Below, piece after piece: positions 62,792 through 64,000 of a DNA stretch of 64,000 nucleotides. A program made the position numbers and the translations under genes. Location of the stretch: positions 930,001 through 994,000 of the forward strand of contig NZ_CP190246.1 of the NCBI RefSeq assembly GCF_039652435.2, written 5' to 3'. Origin of the DNA: Niabella insulamsoli (GTDB taxonomy: Bacteria; Bacteroidota; Bacteroidia; Chitinophagales; Chitinophagaceae). Within the stretch, counting starts at the first letter, position 1. The number at the start of each line of letters is the position of its first letter. The notes under the pieces are model-generated. The model did not search any database and had not been told where the DNA came from. It was given only the letters and a program-made list of their open reading frames with translations.

Positions 62792-64000
62792 ATGATACCA
62801 GCAACCCGTATACTGCTTTTCTCGCTGATCTTTTTTTCACTGGCCGCTTCAGGGCAGGATCAGCTTTCCCGTATTCTAAAAAATGAACTGAACCGGGAAT
62901 TTACGCAGCTAAAAGCTGCTGATACAAACATTTATTACATGAGTTACCGCGTAGATGACATCACGTCTTATCGCGTTAATTCGAGTTTCGGAGTGATCAA
63001 TCGTATCGACTCCAGCCGGGTGCGAATCTTTACACCAACGATTAGAGTGGGAAATTATCAATTTGATAATACGCATAATATAGGATTTGGAAATGCTTCC
63101 ACAAGGCTGCCGGTTATTAACGATGAAGATATCATTCGCCTGGCGCTTTGGAAAAGTACAGATCTTGCCTATAAAAATGCGGCTCAATTATATGAAAGGT
63201 TGCTGACCAATAAAAAGGTACGCGTAGCAGAAGAAGATACGGCTGCCGATTTCTCAGGCGCCAAGGTCGAAAAGCATTACGATGAGCTCATTGATTATGC
63301 TAAAGCAAAACCCGATTTAAATGCGATTGCTGATGCGCTGAGATCTTACACCGCCATCTTTAAAACCAACCCTGATTTATTAACGGGAGGCGCCAACTTT
63401 GAATTTAAGATCACGAGGAAATACTTTGTTGATACCGACGGCTCGGAAATAGTCGAAAATGCAAGCGAAACCTGGCAGGGTATTTACGGAAATTGTAAGG
63501 CCGAAGATGGTATGGAGCTGCCTTTATATAAATTATATTTTGCCTACGATCCGAAAGACCTTCCCCTCCGCGACAGTATCATATCTGATATAAAAAAGAT
63601 GAGTGCGAAATTATCACAGTTAAGAACGTCGCCTTTGGCCGATCCTTTTGTGGGGCCTGCTATTCTTTCCGGGCGCGCTGCCGGCGTTTTTTTTCATGAA
63701 ATTTTTGGCCACCGACTGGAAGGGAAAAGAATGAAAAACGAATTTGACGGCCAAACTTTTAAAAATAAAATCGGATCTGAAGTGTTGCCTTCTTTTCTTA
63801 GCATCACCATGGACCCTACCCGCAAGATCGTTGAGGGTGAAGAGGTCAATGGCTTTTACCGGTTCGACGACGAGGGTGTGGCGGCACAAAAAGTGGAAGT
63901 CGTGCAAGACGGCATTTTGCGGAATTTTCTTATGACAAGAACGCCCATCAACGGCGTCAGTGGCAGCAATGGCCACGCCAGAACTGCGCCCGGCGGCGTG
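62792..64000 (+). CDS. TldD/PmbA-family metallopeptidase, exported, C-terminus cut by window edge
   Basis: 403 codons from ATG 62792 to the window end without a stop. The start has a signal peptide (RILLFSLIFFSLAASGQ), unlike cytoplasmic TldD. The zinc motif is H302-E303-x3-H307 (FFHEIFGHRLEG), then GEEVNGFYRFDDEGVAAQKVEVVQDGILRNFLMTR (in part), the TldD signature. Related proteins cut small peptides; this periplasmic type is common in Bacteroidota. The part with the third ligand is outside the window. Confidence 0.85.
   Translation, partial: MIPATRILLFSLIFFSLAASGQDQLSRILKNELNREFTQLKAADTNIYYMSYRVDDITSYRVNSSFGVINRIDSSRVRIFTPTIRVGNYQFDNTHNIGFGNASTRLPVINDEDIIRLALWKSTDLAYKNAAQLYERLLTNKKVRVAEEDTAADFSGAKVEKHYDELIDYAKAKPDLNAIADALRSYTAIFKTNPDLLTGGANFEFKITRKYFVDTDGSEIVENASETWQGIYGNCKAEDGMELPLYKLYFAYDPKDLPLRDSIISDIKKMSAKLSQLRTSPLADPFVGPAILSGRAAGVFFHEIFGHRLEGKRMKNEFDGQTFKNKIGSEVLPSFLSITMDPTRKIVEGEEVNGFYRFDDEGVAAQKVEVVQDGILRNFLMTRTPINGVSGSNGHARTAPGGV

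Overview
The window reads as chromosomal DNA of a member of the Bacteroidota, most like the family Chitinophagaceae. Evidence: TAnnTTTG-type -7 promoter elements, many short lipoproteins with Cys shortly after an MKK-type signal, an atpD-atpC pair apart from other ATP synthase genes, a MoaC-MoaB fusion, and an ECF sigma/anti-sigma pair beside two ferritin-like secreted proteins. No species is claimed. Both ends cut through genes: a YceI-family protein at the left edge and a TldD-like metallopeptidase at the right edge.

Layout. 1-4.2 kb: a YceI protein diverges from a tightly packed operon of UbiA prenyltransferase, type III polyketide synthase, methyltransferase and FAD reductase, probably a small pathway for a prenylated, methylated polyketide lipid. 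4.2-9.1 kb: housekeeping genes on the minus strand, including pyruvate dehydrogenase E2 and dnaX, whose A10 run is placed for transcriptional slippage that would yield the short gamma subunit. 9.1-16.7 kb: small secreted proteins, two ferritin-like proteins, the ECF sigma/anti-sigma pair, a GNAT-like protein and a YcbB-type L,D-transpeptidase. 16.9-26.5 kb: atpDC, RDD, DUF4197, YqgE, a sensor kinase, an Sfp-type transferase, a YiiX-like hydrolase, DUF2130 and BON-domain proteins.

26.6-45.5 kb is one functional block for nitrate assimilation. It holds a Crp/Fnr regulator and CobA (siroheme precursor) diverging from nirB, nirD, a small beta-barrel-like protein, a NarK transporter, a nitrate reductase fused to its own FAD/[2Fe-2S] reductase module, and an unusual NiR/SiR-like protein ending in rubredoxin. 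Molybdenum cofactor genes follow: mobA, a MOSC protein, moaA, moeA, a TauE-like permease, moaD, moeB-rhodanese, moaE and a moaC-moaB fusion. Together they cover nitrate uptake, two-step reduction to ammonium and most of cofactor synthesis. No molybdate ABC transporter or siroheme chelatase is seen.

45.5-64 kb: an ABC-F protein, a DUF3347 protein, and a tRNA-Lys(CTT) whose last 40 nt plus 4 flanking nt are exactly repeated 2,137 bp downstream. The two copies bracket a small insertion with an AAA ATPase/DUF4143 gene and no integrase, the typical footprint of site-specific integration at a tRNA. After it come a YcxB-like protein, SIMPL, UbiD, a porin-like protein, DUF3052-like, an M48 peptidase, PlsY, PrmA, DUF445, YpdA-like, pyruvate dehydrogenase E1 beta, an NtrC-like regulator without a DNA-binding domain, and the truncated TldD-like gene.

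Several genes (a GNAT-like gene, a kinase, DUF2130, moaD, ypdA-like) have a TAnnTTTG element only 3-5 nt before the start codon, which suggests leaderless transcripts. Family names are assigned by reading motifs; no database search was run.
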